Part shown: piece after piece, positions 51,301-59,116 of the stretch
Layout: each line of letters starts with the position of its first letter
How positions within the stretch are numbered: position 1 is the stretch's first letter
Assembly (NCBI GenBank): GCA_026645575.1
Contig: JAPKMW010000035.1
Span: forward strand, 1 to 64,000
Reading direction: 5' to 3'
DNA from: Caldilineaceae bacterium
Lineage (GTDB): Bacteria > Chloroflexota > Anaerolineae > Caldilineales > Caldilineaceae
DNA: 64,000 bases
Translations under genes and position numbers: made by a program
The notes under the pieces: generated by a model
Seen by the model: the letters and a program-made list of their open reading frames with translations, nothing else
The model's database searches: none
Told to the model about the DNA's origin: nothing

Positions 51301-51356
51301 TAAGTTAATGGAGAATGGATAACAATTAATGATTATCCATTCTCCATTAACTTATT
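51299..51356. terminator. Perfect 24-bp hairpin spanning both stop codons
   Basis: AATAAGTTAATGGAGAATGG... (51299-51322) pairs perfectly with its inverse at 51333-51356 around a 10-base loop. The stop codons of EF-G2 and of the convergent M48 protease gene both lie inside the stem. It can serve as a bidirectional terminator, though it is longer than needed and its loop resembles the element at 52224. Confidence 0.75.
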
Positions 51357-52191
51357 TCTCTAGATTGTCCGGCACGCCATTGGGGAAGAGTTCGGCAACG
51401 GCCTCTTCGATGCGGGCAATGCGGTTTTCCGGGTTGGGGTGGGTGCTGAAAAATTCCGGCTGTTCAGCGCCGTCGCGCGCCGAGGCTAAAATTTTCATGA
51501 CGTCGATCATGGCGCGCGGGTCATAGCCGGCTTCGCTCATAAAGCGCACCCCTAGCCGATCTGATTGCAACTCATCGTCACGCCCATACTTCATATTCAC
51601 CATGTTCCCGATCATGGCGGCCATTTGCGCCGTGCGGGCGTCACCGGAAGCGACCACCACCGCGCCGGTCAATCCTTCCGTCAACTCCTGTTTGGCAATG
51701 CGTTGGGCGCCATGCCGGGCGACCACGTGGCCGATTTCATGGCCTAACACGCCGGCCAACTGCCCTTCCGTTGTCATCTGCTGATAGAGCGCGGCGGTAA
51801 TAAAAATTTGCCCGCCGGGCAGCGCAAAGGCGTTGAGCGTCTCCGGGTCGCGTAAGAGATGAAAGTCAAATTGCCATTCCGTCTCTTTGGCCGCGCTGTT
51901 TTGCACAATGCGATGGCCCACTTCATCAATATAAGCCTGTAATGCCGGATCGGGATACTCGCCGCCAAATTGTTGCATCATCTCTGGCAGCGCCTGCAAG
52001 CCCAGCGCGATTTCCTGGCGGGGAGTGATGCTGATATGCTGATTTTCACCGGTAACGGGGTTGAAGACGCTGGACGAAAAATAGGAAAAGAGGGCAATCG
52101 CCACCATCACCAGGGCGATCAACAGACGGCCACCGCCGCCGCTTCGGCCACCGGGGGCAGGACGGTAGTGCATTGGACGTCGCGAAACCAT
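51352..52191 (-). CDS. M48-family membrane-anchored zinc metalloprotease
   Basis: 279 residues. After a basic N-terminus rich in Arg and Gly comes one membrane helix (LLIALVMVAIALFSYFSSSVF, about residues 24-44), so the catalytic part faces outside. The zinc site is HEIGHVVARHG (HExxH) near residue 151, and the third ligand is probably the Glu of DDELQSDRLG. Close upstream is LNAFALPGGQIFITAALYQQM, diagnostic of the Loi/BepA/YggG-type M48 group that degrades misfolded envelope proteins. AGGAGG precedes the ATG. The 84-bp gap to the following membrane-protein gene holds a palindrome. Confidence 0.92.
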   Translation of the reverse strand: MVSRRPMHYRPAPGGRSGGGGRLLIALVMVAIALFSYFSSSVFNPVTGENQHISITPRQEIALGLQALPEMMQQFGGEYPDPALQAYIDEVGHRIVQNSAAKETEWQFDFHLLRDPETLNAFALPGGQIFITAALYQQMTTEGQLAGVLGHEIGHVVARHGAQRIAKQELTEGLTGAVVVASGDARTAQMAAMIGNMVNMKYGRDDELQSDRLGVRFMSEAGYDPRAMIDVMKILASARDGAEQPEFFSTHPNPENRIARIEEAVAELFPNGVPDNLEK

Positions 52192-52223
52192 AACTAATTC
52201 CTCCTACACTGTATTAGGCGCAA

Positions 52224-52274
52224 CAATAATTAATGAAAAACAAGTAATGATTAATTATTATCCATTAATTATTG
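52224..52274. repeat. AT-rich palindrome at the 3' end of the membrane-protein gene
   Basis: CAATAATTAATG (52224-52235) pairs perfectly with CATTAATTATTG (52263-52274). It begins two bases past the membrane-protein stop codon on the minus strand and precedes the protease ribosome binding site. The interior ATGATTAATTATTATCCAT is related to the loop of the 51299 hairpin. Confidence 0.65.
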
Positions 52275-52275
52275 A

Positions 52276-52770
52276 TTAGGCTTCGGCTGGGACAAACGTT
52301 TCGACTTCAAGCGCTTCGTAGATGCCGCCGGCTAATGCCCCAAAGAGTAGATGCGCGGCAACAAAGACCCAACTGCGCATGGCAAAAAACCAGGGAAAGA
52401 AAAAGGTCAGCGTATAAAAGTTGATGCTGTAGAGCGCCAGCCCCAGTAGCGCGCCGGCGATGATGCCGGCAATGAGGCCACCGCGATGGATAATATAGGC
52501 AATCAACAGTGAATAGGCGACAGCCAGGGCAAAGTGGGTAACAAGCGCAACCAGTAACGCCGCACCATCAAAGGTGGCCGGCGGCGCCAAAATGCCTTCA
52601 CCCATAACGATTGAGGCGAAGAGGCGCACCATCACCCAGGCATTGCCGCCGATGACCAAGGGGGTGACAAAGAGATTCACTAGCAGAAAAATGGTGCCGG
52701 CGATCAAGCCGGCCCAGAAGGCAGCGCGCCAATCGACCAACTGACGCAGCCGTGGTGACGAGGTTGTCAT
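52276..52770 (-). CDS. Small four-helix membrane protein, unknown
   Basis: 164 residues with four to five membrane segments (for instance AFWAGLIAGTIFLLVNLFV, then LLVALVTHFALAVAYSLLIA and GGLIAGIIAGALLGLALYSI). Glycines are frequent in the helices, and a histidine/arginine pair (YIIHRGG) sits at a membrane edge. No family name recognised. The ATG follows AAGGAG. It lies upstream of the M48 protease gene on the same strand, so the two may be co-expressed, but the palindrome in between could terminate transcription. Confidence 0.8.
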   Translation of the reverse strand: MTTSSPRLRQLVDWRAAFWAGLIAGTIFLLVNLFVTPLVIGGNAWVMVRLFASIVMGEGILAPPATFDGAALLVALVTHFALAVAYSLLIAYIIHRGGLIAGIIAGALLGLALYSINFYTLTFFFPWFFAMRSWVFVAAHLLFGALAGGIYEALEVETFVPAEA

Positions 52771-52871
52771 ATCAACAACTCCTTTAGAAGCAACGGAAGA
52801 GATAAAGAGATTGAGAGATTAAAGAGATTGTACTATGCCACCCCGCTAACACCCCCGGTGTGCATCTGGTT

Positions 52872-52938
52872 TGTCCCGTAGGGACATCTGAGTTTAGGCA
52901 ATTTTCTCCTCCCTAAACTCAGGTCTCCCTACGGGACA
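52872..52938. repeat. Long palindrome between a membrane-protein gene and a dehydrogenase gene
   Basis: TGTCCCGTAGGGA and CTGAGTTTAGG on the left pair with CCTAAACTCAG and TCCCTACGGGACA on the right, interrupted by one 3-base internal bulge on each side and a 12-base loop. The 226-bp gap between 52770 and 52997 holds nothing else I can support. Confidence 0.8.
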
Positions 52939-52996
52939 GGTCAACCCTTAGGCACTCTGTTGATGGAACAGTAACCCGGTACGGCGAAGCTCATTG

Positions 52997-53962
52997 CTAC
53001 GCTTTGGCGTTGACGCGTCCCGGCCAGATCTTGTTGACAATGGAGGGCGGGCGTTCGCCGTTGCAAATTTGGATCACCTGATCAGCGACACCGTGCATCA
53101 TGGCGTAGATGCCGCGATCCGTACTGGACGCAATGTGAGGCGTGACCACCACATTCTTCATCTTCAGCAGCGGGTTGTCCGGCATAGGCGGCTCTGGGTC
53201 AAAAACATCCAGACCGGCGGCGGCAAAATGGCCTTCCTGCAAGAGGCGAATGAGCGCCGCTTCGTCGATCACCGGGCCGCGGCTGGCATTGATCAGGTAG
53301 GAGCCACGCGGCATCAGGCGCATCTCCCGCTCCCCGACGTAATGGCGCGTCTCCGGCATCAACGGCACATGCACCGTCAAAAAGTCGGATTGGCGCAGCA
53401 AGCCATCCCGATCATCGGTCAAGCGCACCCGTTCCGGCGTTGGCTGGTCGAGCTTGATGTAGGGATCGTAGACGGTCACATTCATGCGCAAACCCAGGGC
53501 GCAAATCTCGGCCACGCGGCGGCCAATGCGCCCATAGCCCAACACGCCCAGGTTGCGGTCGAGCAACTCGGTGCCGGTCATGTCGCTGCGTTGAATCGAC
53601 GTATCGCCACGCAGGGACATATCGCCCACCATTACCCGCTTGGCGACGGCCATCAAGAGTGCAACGGCATGTTCGGCGGTAGATTCGGTCGGCGCATCAG
53701 GGGTATGCACCACCAGGATATTGCGCGCTGTGGCGGCATCCAAATCAACATTATCCACGCCAATGCCCGGTTTGGCAATCACCTTCAGGTTGGGGCCGGC
53801 CTTGTCCATAAAGGCGGCGTCAAACTTACCGCCGCCGGCGATCACAATATCGGCGCCGATGGCCTGTTCCAACGTTGGGTCGATCACCACGTCGGCCACC
53901 TCACGGATACGGTCCGTGGCGCCCATGCGCAACTCAAACTGCATGACCACTTTCAGTTTCAT
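52997..53962 (-). CDS. D-2-hydroxyacid dehydrogenase (phosphoglycerate-dehydrogenase-like)
   Basis: NAD-dependent dehydrogenase of the D-isomer-specific 2-hydroxyacid family, 321 residues. The nucleotide-binding loop is LGYGRIGRRVAEI (GxGxxG), and the catalytic triad is visible as Arg in NASRGPVIDE, Glu in DVFDPEPP and His in VTPHIASST. The substrate-loop text KPGIGVDNVDLDAATARNI resembles SerA without the C-terminal ACT regulatory domain, so it could oxidise phosphoglycerate or another hydroxyacid such as glyoxylate-related compounds. The ATG start lacks a strong ribosome binding site. It faces away from the TfoX/dehydrogenase pair at 54.3 kb, which encodes a second enzyme of the same family. 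Confidence 0.92.
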   Translation of the reverse strand: MKLKVVMQFELRMGATDRIREVADVVIDPTLEQAIGADIVIAGGGKFDAAFMDKAGPNLKVIAKPGIGVDNVDLDAATARNILVVHTPDAPTESTAEHAVALLMAVAKRVMVGDMSLRGDTSIQRSDMTGTELLDRNLGVLGYGRIGRRVAEICALGLRMNVTVYDPYIKLDQPTPERVRLTDDRDGLLRQSDFLTVHVPLMPETRHYVGEREMRLMPRGSYLINASRGPVIDEAALIRLLQEGHFAAAGLDVFDPEPPMPDNPLLKMKNVVVTPHIASSTDRGIYAMMHGVADQVIQICNGERPPSIVNKIWPGRVNAKA

Positions 53963-54198
53963 CTGTTCTGATCTTTCTAACTAATATAGCATTTTTGGGT
54001 GAATTGCAAAAATCATGTAACCGCTAAGCACCTAGCCGGTTCATGACTGGCGGGCAGGGCGGCGCAGGCTTAGTCGTTACAAGACTGTGGTGGGATACAC
54101 TATATTGTTACCCATTCAGCCATAGATGTCAAAGCGTTTTGAACGGTTCGCAGAATAGTGTATACCTGTAGTATACTTAGACTCCAACTTGGTAAACT

Positions 54199-54257
54199 GC
54201 TCTGTGCGAGTCACGGACTCGCACAAGTCTTAGGCGAGTCACGGACTCGCACAGAGC
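54199..54257. repeat. Palindromic element with two GCGAGTCACGGACTCGC cores
   Basis: Bounded by GCTCTGTGCG and CGCACAGAGC, it contains two same-orientation cores at 54206-54222 and 54234-54250. It is the third copy of the family seen at 2159 and 4871. It lies 50 bases before the TfoX-like start, so it would be in that gene's leader. Confidence 0.85.
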
Positions 54258-54307
54258 GAGCAGGGCTATATCACGCTTGTATGCGACAAAGATTCAAACG
54301 CAAAACT

Positions 54308-54682
54308 ATGACAACGGATCGCGATTTTATCAACTATCTGCTGGAACTGCTGGCGCCGCTTGATGGCGTGAGCGCCAAACGTATGTTTGGCGGCTATGGT
54401 CTCTTTCGGGATGGGCTGATGTTTGGTCTGGTGGCCGATGATACGCTCTACTTCAAAGTGGACGAGCAAAGCGTGGCGCGCTTTACCGAACGAGCGCTAG
54501 AATCCTTTACTTACAGCAAAGCCGGCCAGCCCATGCAGATGTCCTACTACCGCGCCCCCGAAGAGACGATGGATAGCAGTGACGAGATGTGCGACTGGGC
54601 CAGGCTAGCCTCTGCCGCCGCCCGGCGCGCAGCGACGCGCCCCCCAAAAAATAAACGCCAACCGAAACGGAGCAGTGGATGA
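54308..54682 (+). CDS. TfoX/Sxy N-terminal-domain protein
   Basis: 124 residues of the TfoX N-terminal domain family. MFGGYGLFRDGLMFGLVADD followed by TLYFKVDEQS is the family hallmark. The C-terminal tail is Arg/Lys-rich (RRAATRPPKNKR). In gamma-proteobacteria TfoX/Sxy controls competence, but single-domain homologues are widespread with unknown function. I chose the ATG at 54308 because the family begins just there and the open frame upstream runs through the palindrome; no strong ribosome binding site is seen. Its stop overlaps the next start in ATGA (54679-54682), so the two genes are translationally coupled. Confidence 0.85.
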   Translation: MTTDRDFINYLLELLAPLDGVSAKRMFGGYGLFRDGLMFGLVADDTLYFKVDEQSVARFTERALESFTYSKAGQPMQMSYYRAPEETMDSSDEMCDWARLASAAARRAATRPPKNKRQPKRSSG

Positions 54683-55680
54683 GCCGGTTTACAGTTCTCA
54701 TTACCGATTATGCCTGGCCGACCCTCGCCATTGAACAAGCAATTCTCAGCAGTGTTGACGCACAACTGTTGGTCGCCCAGGGTGGCGATGAGGCGGAACT
54801 GGTGCAATTGGCGCCCCAGGCCGACGCGATCCTCACCTGCTGGAAACCGGTGACGCCCGCGGTGGTGGATGCCGCCGCCCGCTGTCGCCACATCAGCCGT
54901 TATGGTGTAGGGCTGGATAACATTGCCGTCGAACGGGCAACGGCCCAAGGCATTGTCGTCACCAACGTACCCGACTTTTGTGTCGAGGAAGTTTCCGATC
55001 ATGCCATGGCGCTGCTGCTGGCGTGCGCCCGTGGCGTGGTCGGCTTTAGCCGCGCCACCCAACAGGGCTGTTGGGATAACAAAGGGCAGGGCGCGCTTCC
55101 CCGGTTACGCGGTCAGACCTTGGGCTTGATCGGCTTTGGTAATAGCGCACAGGCGTTGTTGCCCAAAGCACGTGGTTTTGGGCTGCGCACCATCGCCTAC
55201 ACCCCGCGCCTTGCCATTGACGCCCTCGCCCCGCCTGACATTGCCACCCAGGATCTCGATTTCCTGCTCCAGGAAGCCGACTACATTTCGATTCATGCAC
55301 CATTGACCGAAGCCACGCGTCATCTTTTTAATGAACGGGCCTTCCGCTACATGAAACCGAGCGCCTACCTGATCAACACCTCTCGCGGGGCAATCATTGA
55401 TGAAACCGCGCTAATCAAGGCGCTTGACAATGGTTGGTTGGCCGGCGCCGCACTGGATGTTCTCAGCCAGGAACCGCCGCCGCCCGATCATCCCTTGCTC
55501 CACCGCAGTGATGTACTGGTCACGCCCCATGCGGCCTTCTATTCCAGCGCCGCCATTGCGGAACTGGCGCGCAAAGCTGCGCAACGGGTGGCCGAGACGC
55601 TACGGGGCGAGACGCCGTCCCATATTGTCAATCCGCAGGTGTTGGCAAAGGCGAATTGTCGCTTGCACCAGAAAAGCTAA
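54679..55680 (+). CDS. D-2-hydroxyacid dehydrogenase (CtBP-like), coupled to the TfoX-like gene
   Basis: 333 residues of the same dehydrogenase family as the gene at 53 kb, but clearly diverged. The catalytic Arg (NTSRGAIIDE), Glu (DVLSQEPPPPDHP) and His (VTPHAAFYS) are all present, and SRYGVGLDNIAVERATAQGI matches CtBP-type members. The nucleotide loop reads IGFGNSAQALLPKA, so the last glycine of GxGxxG is alanine, which may shift cofactor affinity. It starts at the ATGA overlap with the TfoX-like gene. After its stop follows a 29-bp perfect hairpin. The substrate is unknown. Confidence 0.9.
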   Translation: MSRFTVLITDYAWPTLAIEQAILSSVDAQLLVAQGGDEAELVQLAPQADAILTCWKPVTPAVVDAAARCRHISRYGVGLDNIAVERATAQGIVVTNVPDFCVEEVSDHAMALLLACARGVVGFSRATQQGCWDNKGQGALPRLRGQTLGLIGFGNSAQALLPKARGFGLRTIAYTPRLAIDALAPPDIATQDLDFLLQEADYISIHAPLTEATRHLFNERAFRYMKPSAYLINTSRGAIIDETALIKALDNGWLAGAALDVLSQEPPPPDHPLLHRSDVLVTPHAAFYSSAAIAELARKAAQRVAETLRGETPSHIVNPQVLAKANCRLHQKS

Positions 55681-55685
55681 CTTGC

Positions 55686-55750
55686 GTTTGCGCATAGCCG
55701 GTCCGTGACCGGCGTCCCCAACGCCGGTCACGGACCGGCTATGCGCAAAC
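55686..55750. repeat. Perfect 29-bp inverted repeat with GTCACGGAC core
   Basis: Arms at 55686-55714 and 55722-55750 are perfect inverse copies around a 7-base loop. Each contains the 17-mer GCCGGTCACGGACCGGC or its inverse (55723-55739 and 55697-55713). It follows the dehydrogenase stop by 5 bases and could terminate transcription, although no U-tract follows. It shares its core with the GCGAGTC family. Confidence 0.9.
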
Positions 55751-55783
55751 CTGACGGTCACAAAATACGAGAATCGAACCTTT

Positions 55784-56836
55784 ATGGCACAGCTTGATAT
55801 TGAACAACCGGCAGCACTGGTCGATTATTTACGCCAACAACAACGGATTGGGAAGGCAGAGACGCCACGCGTAACGGTGCTGGCTGGGGGTGTTTCTAAT
55901 CGCACCGTGTTGGTGGAGCGGGCGCATGGCGAAGCGTGGGTCTTGAAACAGGCGCTAACCAAATTGCGCGTTCCGGTCGATTGGTTTAGCGACCCGGAAC
56001 GGGTGCATCGCGAAGCGCTTGGGTTGCACTGGTTGTCAACCTTAACGCAACCAGGGGTGATTCCAGCGCTAATCTTCGAAGATCACACCCATCATCTACT
56101 GGCAATGGCCGCTGTGCCGCAACCCCATACAAACTGGAAAACGTTGCTGTTGGCCGGTCAGCTCCACCTGGCTCAGGTGACGCAATTTGCCACGTTGCTC
56201 GCCACCATCCATACCCAAGCGGCGCGTCGCCAAGCAGAATTAGCGCCGATCTTTGCCGATCGCACCTTTTTTGAATCGTTACGACTGGAGCCATATTATC
56301 AGTACACGGCGAGCCAGCTTCCGGCGGCCCAAATATTTTTGGAGCAACTGGTAGCCGCCACGCGGGAACGCACCTACACGCTCGTCCACGGCGACTATAG
56401 CCCGAAAAACACGCTCGTCTACCAAAATCGGTTGGTCTTGCTCGACTATGAGGTGATTCACTGGGGTGATCCGGCCTTTGATCTCGGCTTCTCGCTGACC
56501 CATCTTCTAAGCAAAGCGCATCATCTGGCGACGCAACGTCCTCAGTTTGCCCACGCCGCGCACCACTACTGGCAGACCTATCAGCAGGTGAGTCAACAGT
56601 TGACCAGTGGCAAAGCCGCCGTATGGCAGACAGCCATTGAAGATTATGCTGTGCGTCATACACTAGCGTGTTTGTTGGCGCGTGTGGCTGGTCGTTCACC
56701 GCTGGAATACCTTACGCCCACGGCGCGCACAGCGCAGGCGCAGGCCGTGTTGGCGCTTATACAGCAACCGCCAACCACGATGCCAGCGTTGATCGACGAT
56801 TTTATCAACCAGCTAACGCCGGTAGCATCATTCTAA
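55784..56836 (+). CDS. Aminoglycoside-phosphotransferase-family kinase (small-molecule kinase)
   Basis: 350-residue protein of the APH/choline-kinase fold. It shows VTVLAGGVSNRTVLVERAHG (nucleotide loop), VLKQAL with the conserved lysine, LVHGDYSPKNTLV (catalytic Brenner motif HGDxxxxN) and LLDYEVIHWGDPAFDLGF (metal-binding aspartate). The overall order is like methylthioribose or homoserine kinases, but the substrate cannot be read from the sequence. It overlaps the convergent histidine-kinase gene by 9 bases at the stop codons. The ATG has only a weak ribosome binding site. Confidence 0.88.
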   Translation: MAQLDIEQPAALVDYLRQQQRIGKAETPRVTVLAGGVSNRTVLVERAHGEAWVLKQALTKLRVPVDWFSDPERVHREALGLHWLSTLTQPGVIPALIFEDHTHHLLAMAAVPQPHTNWKTLLLAGQLHLAQVTQFATLLATIHTQAARRQAELAPIFADRTFFESLRLEPYYQYTASQLPAAQIFLEQLVAATRERTYTLVHGDYSPKNTLVYQNRLVLLDYEVIHWGDPAFDLGFSLTHLLSKAHHLATQRPQFAHAAHHYWQTYQQVSQQLTSGKAAVWQTAIEDYAVRHTLACLLARVAGRSPLEYLTPTARTAQAQAVLALIQQPPTTMPALIDDFINQLTPVASF

Positions 56837-57709
56837 CGCTGGGAAAAAGACGCGAAAGGTCGAGCCGACACCGGGGGTGCTAGTGACCTGCATAATGCCC
56901 TGGTAGGTGTGGACAATGCCAACGGTTGTGCTGAGGCCGACACCGGTGCCGGTGGCTTTGGTGGTGAAATATGGCTCAAAGATGTTGTTGAGCATGGCTT
57001 GATTCATGCCGATCCCCGTGTCACTTACCTGGAGCATAACATATGGCCCAGTGGGAAACTCCGGCTGCCCCAAGCGGGATGGGCCTTGGGCTTCCAAAAA
57101 ACGGTTGGTGGTGACAATGGTGATCAGGCCGGGTGGCGCCTGGATTGCCTCCACAGCATTCAAGATCAAATTCATCAGCACCTGTTGCAAGCGCAAACGG
57201 GGTACGGCAATCGCAAGTAAGTCAGCCGCTAACTGCTGCTCAAGTTCGGCTTTGGCAACGATCTTGGGTTCCAACAGATCGACCACCTCTTGCACCACCA
57301 CATTCGGCTCACAGAAAGCAACCTCATCCTGGCGCCGACTAAGGTTGAGCGCTAGTTGATTCGAGAGATCGGCGGCGCGCCGGGTGGCGCGCATGGCCCG
57401 TTCCAAATTCGGACGCAGCGCGCTATCGTTGGGTAGCTTCGAGAGGGCGATATTGGTGTGGCTGAGGATGATTGCCAACAAATTATTGAAATCATGAAGA
57501 ATGCCGCTGGCCTGCCAGTCGTCGCCATAGTCGCTGGGTTTGGCATAGGGCAGCCGCTCACCGGGTTTGGCATCGGGGTCGATGAGGGGCGGCGCGTTGA
57601 CAATCTGCGAAGAGCCGGGCCAAAGGGTAAGCGATGCAGGTTGCGGATGATAGCCATTTCTCTCCCCAGTCGATTCAGGGACGGTGGGGATGGATGATAA
57701 AGTGTGCAA
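56828..57709 (-). CDS. Soluble histidine kinase (NtrB-like core, no sensor or membrane domain)
   Basis: 293 residues. Its phosphoacceptor region is GILHDFNNLLAIILSHTNIA (H-box of the NtrB/hybrid type, His about residue 72). The ATP-binding domain has the N-box LMNLILNAVEAIQAPP, G1 VSDTGIGM, F-box IFEPYFTTK and G2 GTGVGLSTTVGIVH. The first ~65 residues are disordered-looking and hold no PAS, GAF or transmembrane segment, so the sensor must be a partner protein. The start appears to be TTG at 57709; no ATG or GTG exists before the H-box. No response regulator gene is adjacent. It overlaps the convergent APH-type gene at the 3' end. Confidence 0.88.
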   Translation of the reverse strand: MHTLSSIPTVPESTGERNGYHPQPASLTLWPGSSQIVNAPPLIDPDAKPGERLPYAKPSDYGDDWQASGILHDFNNLLAIILSHTNIALSKLPNDSALRPNLERAMRATRRAADLSNQLALNLSRRQDEVAFCEPNVVVQEVVDLLEPKIVAKAELEQQLAADLLAIAVPRLRLQQVLMNLILNAVEAIQAPPGLITIVTTNRFLEAQGPSRLGQPEFPTGPYVMLQVSDTGIGMNQAMLNNIFEPYFTTKATGTGVGLSTTVGIVHTYQGIMQVTSTPGVGSTFRVFFPALE

Positions 57710-57839
57710 AGTCTAAACTCGCAACTAGCAGAGCTAAAGAATAAAACGAACGACGGGCCGTAAAGCGTGATATGGCAAGCAATTCAACCAAGCGCTGATT
57801 CCAGAAAAATCTATCGCACTTCACGACACCCTAGACGCG

Positions 57840-57895
57840 TAAAAACCGACCACAACCGAGGATAAACCTGCACAAGATTGTGTAGCCGGTTTTTA
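57840..57895. terminator. Probable terminator of the small Nif11/Os1348-like gene
   Basis: TAAAAACCG (57840-57848) pairs with CGGTTTTTA (57887-57895), and an inner CACAA-GA-TTGTG hairpin sits between. On the minus strand it lies about 60 bases past the stop codon and ends in a U-rich run. Confidence 0.5.
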
Positions 57896-57955
57896 TTACA
57901 AGGATCACGCTGTTAAATAACAAACTATTGGGAAAGTCAGGGCAAAGAAGCGTTG

Positions 57956-58318
57956 TTATAGCGCAAAGATTGTTGTATTCTGCCGCTCATGGCTATACGC
58001 GCTCTCGGTCGACTTGTCCGTCTCCAGAGCGACGAGGAGTTGCAGAGCAAAATCACGCAACGACGTTGCGCGAATCGCGCAAATTCGTCTGACATCGCCT
58101 GCAGGCAAATTGAATGTTTGCCCCCGATAGCCGCCGGCTAGGGCCGCAAGCGGGTTACTGAGTAACAATCGACAAAAGCGACGATTGGCCACGGCTGCCG
58201 TCAACAGGCGGTTGATCTCAGCGTTGTTCGGGGTAGTTGTTGGCTCTCCTTCCGGGTGCAGGGGCTGTGCCACAACCTCATAATTCATTGACTGCGGGTA
58301 GCGAGTAGAGCTAGTCAT
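57956..58318 (-). CDS. Small Nif11/Os1348-like protein
   Basis: 120 residues. The central text INRLLTAAVANRRFCRLLLS with NPLAALAGGYRGQTFNL and IRATSLRDFALQLLVAL follows the pattern hxRhhxxAhxxxxFxxxLLxxPxxAhxxGY. This is shared by small Chloroflexota proteins related to the Nif11/Os1348 clan, some of which serve as RiPP precursor leaders. No core peptide with Gly-Gly cleavage site or Cys/Ser/Thr-rich end is visible here, so a RiPP role is only a possibility. No modification enzyme (radical SAM, YcaO, LanM) is encoded nearby. It is preceded by an ordinary leader and followed by a terminator-like hairpin. Confidence 0.6.
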   Translation of the reverse strand: MTSSTRYPQSMNYEVVAQPLHPEGEPTTTPNNAEINRLLTAAVANRRFCRLLLSNPLAALAGGYRGQTFNLPAGDVRRICAIRATSLRDFALQLLVALETDKSTESAYSHERQNTTIFAL

Positions 58319-58374
58319 AAGCGCTTCACACTTTCATTGATCGATACGAACGACTAAAAGTAAAATATCCAATG

Positions 58375-58414
58375 CTGTAGGGGGCATCCCCTTGCGGGCG
58401 CCCCGGCCCTACGG
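58375..58414. repeat. Imperfect palindrome of TGTAGGG-CCCTACGG type
   Basis: TGTAGGGGGC pairs imperfectly with GGCCCTACGG around GGGCGCCCC-like text. It fills part of the 142-bp gap between two minus-strand genes and may act as a terminator hairpin for DUF5317. Confidence 0.5.
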
Positions 58415-58460
58415 ATAGTTATTTCTTTGCGTGCGCCTTAGCCATTGCTTCGTCGCGTAG

Positions 58461-59048
58461 TTACCCTTGCCGGCGCATCTCTGCCGCTTGTCCGCCACCG
58501 GCAGCCCATAAAAACCAGCAGGCGCCGGCAGCCAGCAACAGATCGCCAAGACTATAAGCCACCCGATTGGGTAACCAACCGGCGAGAATAAAGCGGTCTG
58601 CTAACCAGGCGAAGCGTGTATCCGCTTCGGCCAAGACCCGATCTTTCGTGTGACCAAAGCGTTTGCCGGTTTGCCAGCGTTTATCCGGGGCATCGGGTGT
58701 CAAACGGCGGATCGTCTCCGGGCTAATGGGCATCAAGCCACCGTTGGCGGTAATGACGGTCAGGTTCAACAATAAGCCCAACGTTAATAGTTTGAAAGCC
58801 GGATGATGGCGATTCGCCAGCCCAAATACCGACAACAACAGTTGTGATGTCACCAGAGCGATAGCTGCGTCCCGATCCGAAAAGCGGGAGCGAGTGGCAG
58901 CCCCGAAAAAAGCCAACCACTGGGGTACAAAGGCGACGGCTGCTAGCCAGGGTAAATGCAAGTCTGGTATTATAAAATGTCGGCCACCATACCAGGCACG
59001 CACCCAACCGGCTAGCAGACCGAGAACAACCGCAATCAGTAAAATCAC
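58461..59048 (-). CDS. DUF5317 membrane protein
   Basis: 195 residues of the DUF5317 family. It has an N-terminal helix (LLIAVVLGLLAGWVRA), then WLAAVAFVPQWLAFFGA, TSQLLLSVFGLANRH, LLTLGLLLNLTVITANGGLM with the family phrase NGGLMPISPETI, and a C-terminal helix (SLGDLLLAAGACWFLWAA) preceded by DRFILAGWLPNRVAYSLGD, another family mark. The start is GTG at 59048 with GAG upstream. The family function is unknown. It lies 68 bases after a 39-codon peptide gene on the same strand, so the two may be an operon. Confidence 0.85.
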   Translation of the reverse strand: MILLIAVVLGLLAGWVRAWYGGRHFIIPDLHLPWLAAVAFVPQWLAFFGAATRSRFSDRDAAIALVTSQLLLSVFGLANRHHPAFKLLTLGLLLNLTVITANGGLMPISPETIRRLTPDAPDKRWQTGKRFGHTKDRVLAEADTRFAWLADRFILAGWLPNRVAYSLGDLLLAAGACWFLWAAGGGQAAEMRRQG

Positions 59049-59116
59049 TGATCAGCTCACTTGCAGAACTTGGTGCGGAAAGCAAGCAGGCCCATACGGT
59101 TCAACACAACAAGCGC

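Noticed and set aside
52994..53971. 325-codon plus-strand frame over the D-2-hydroxyacid dehydrogenase
   Set aside because: Exact antisense mirror of a gene with full catalytic motifs; its translation has no recognisable domain.
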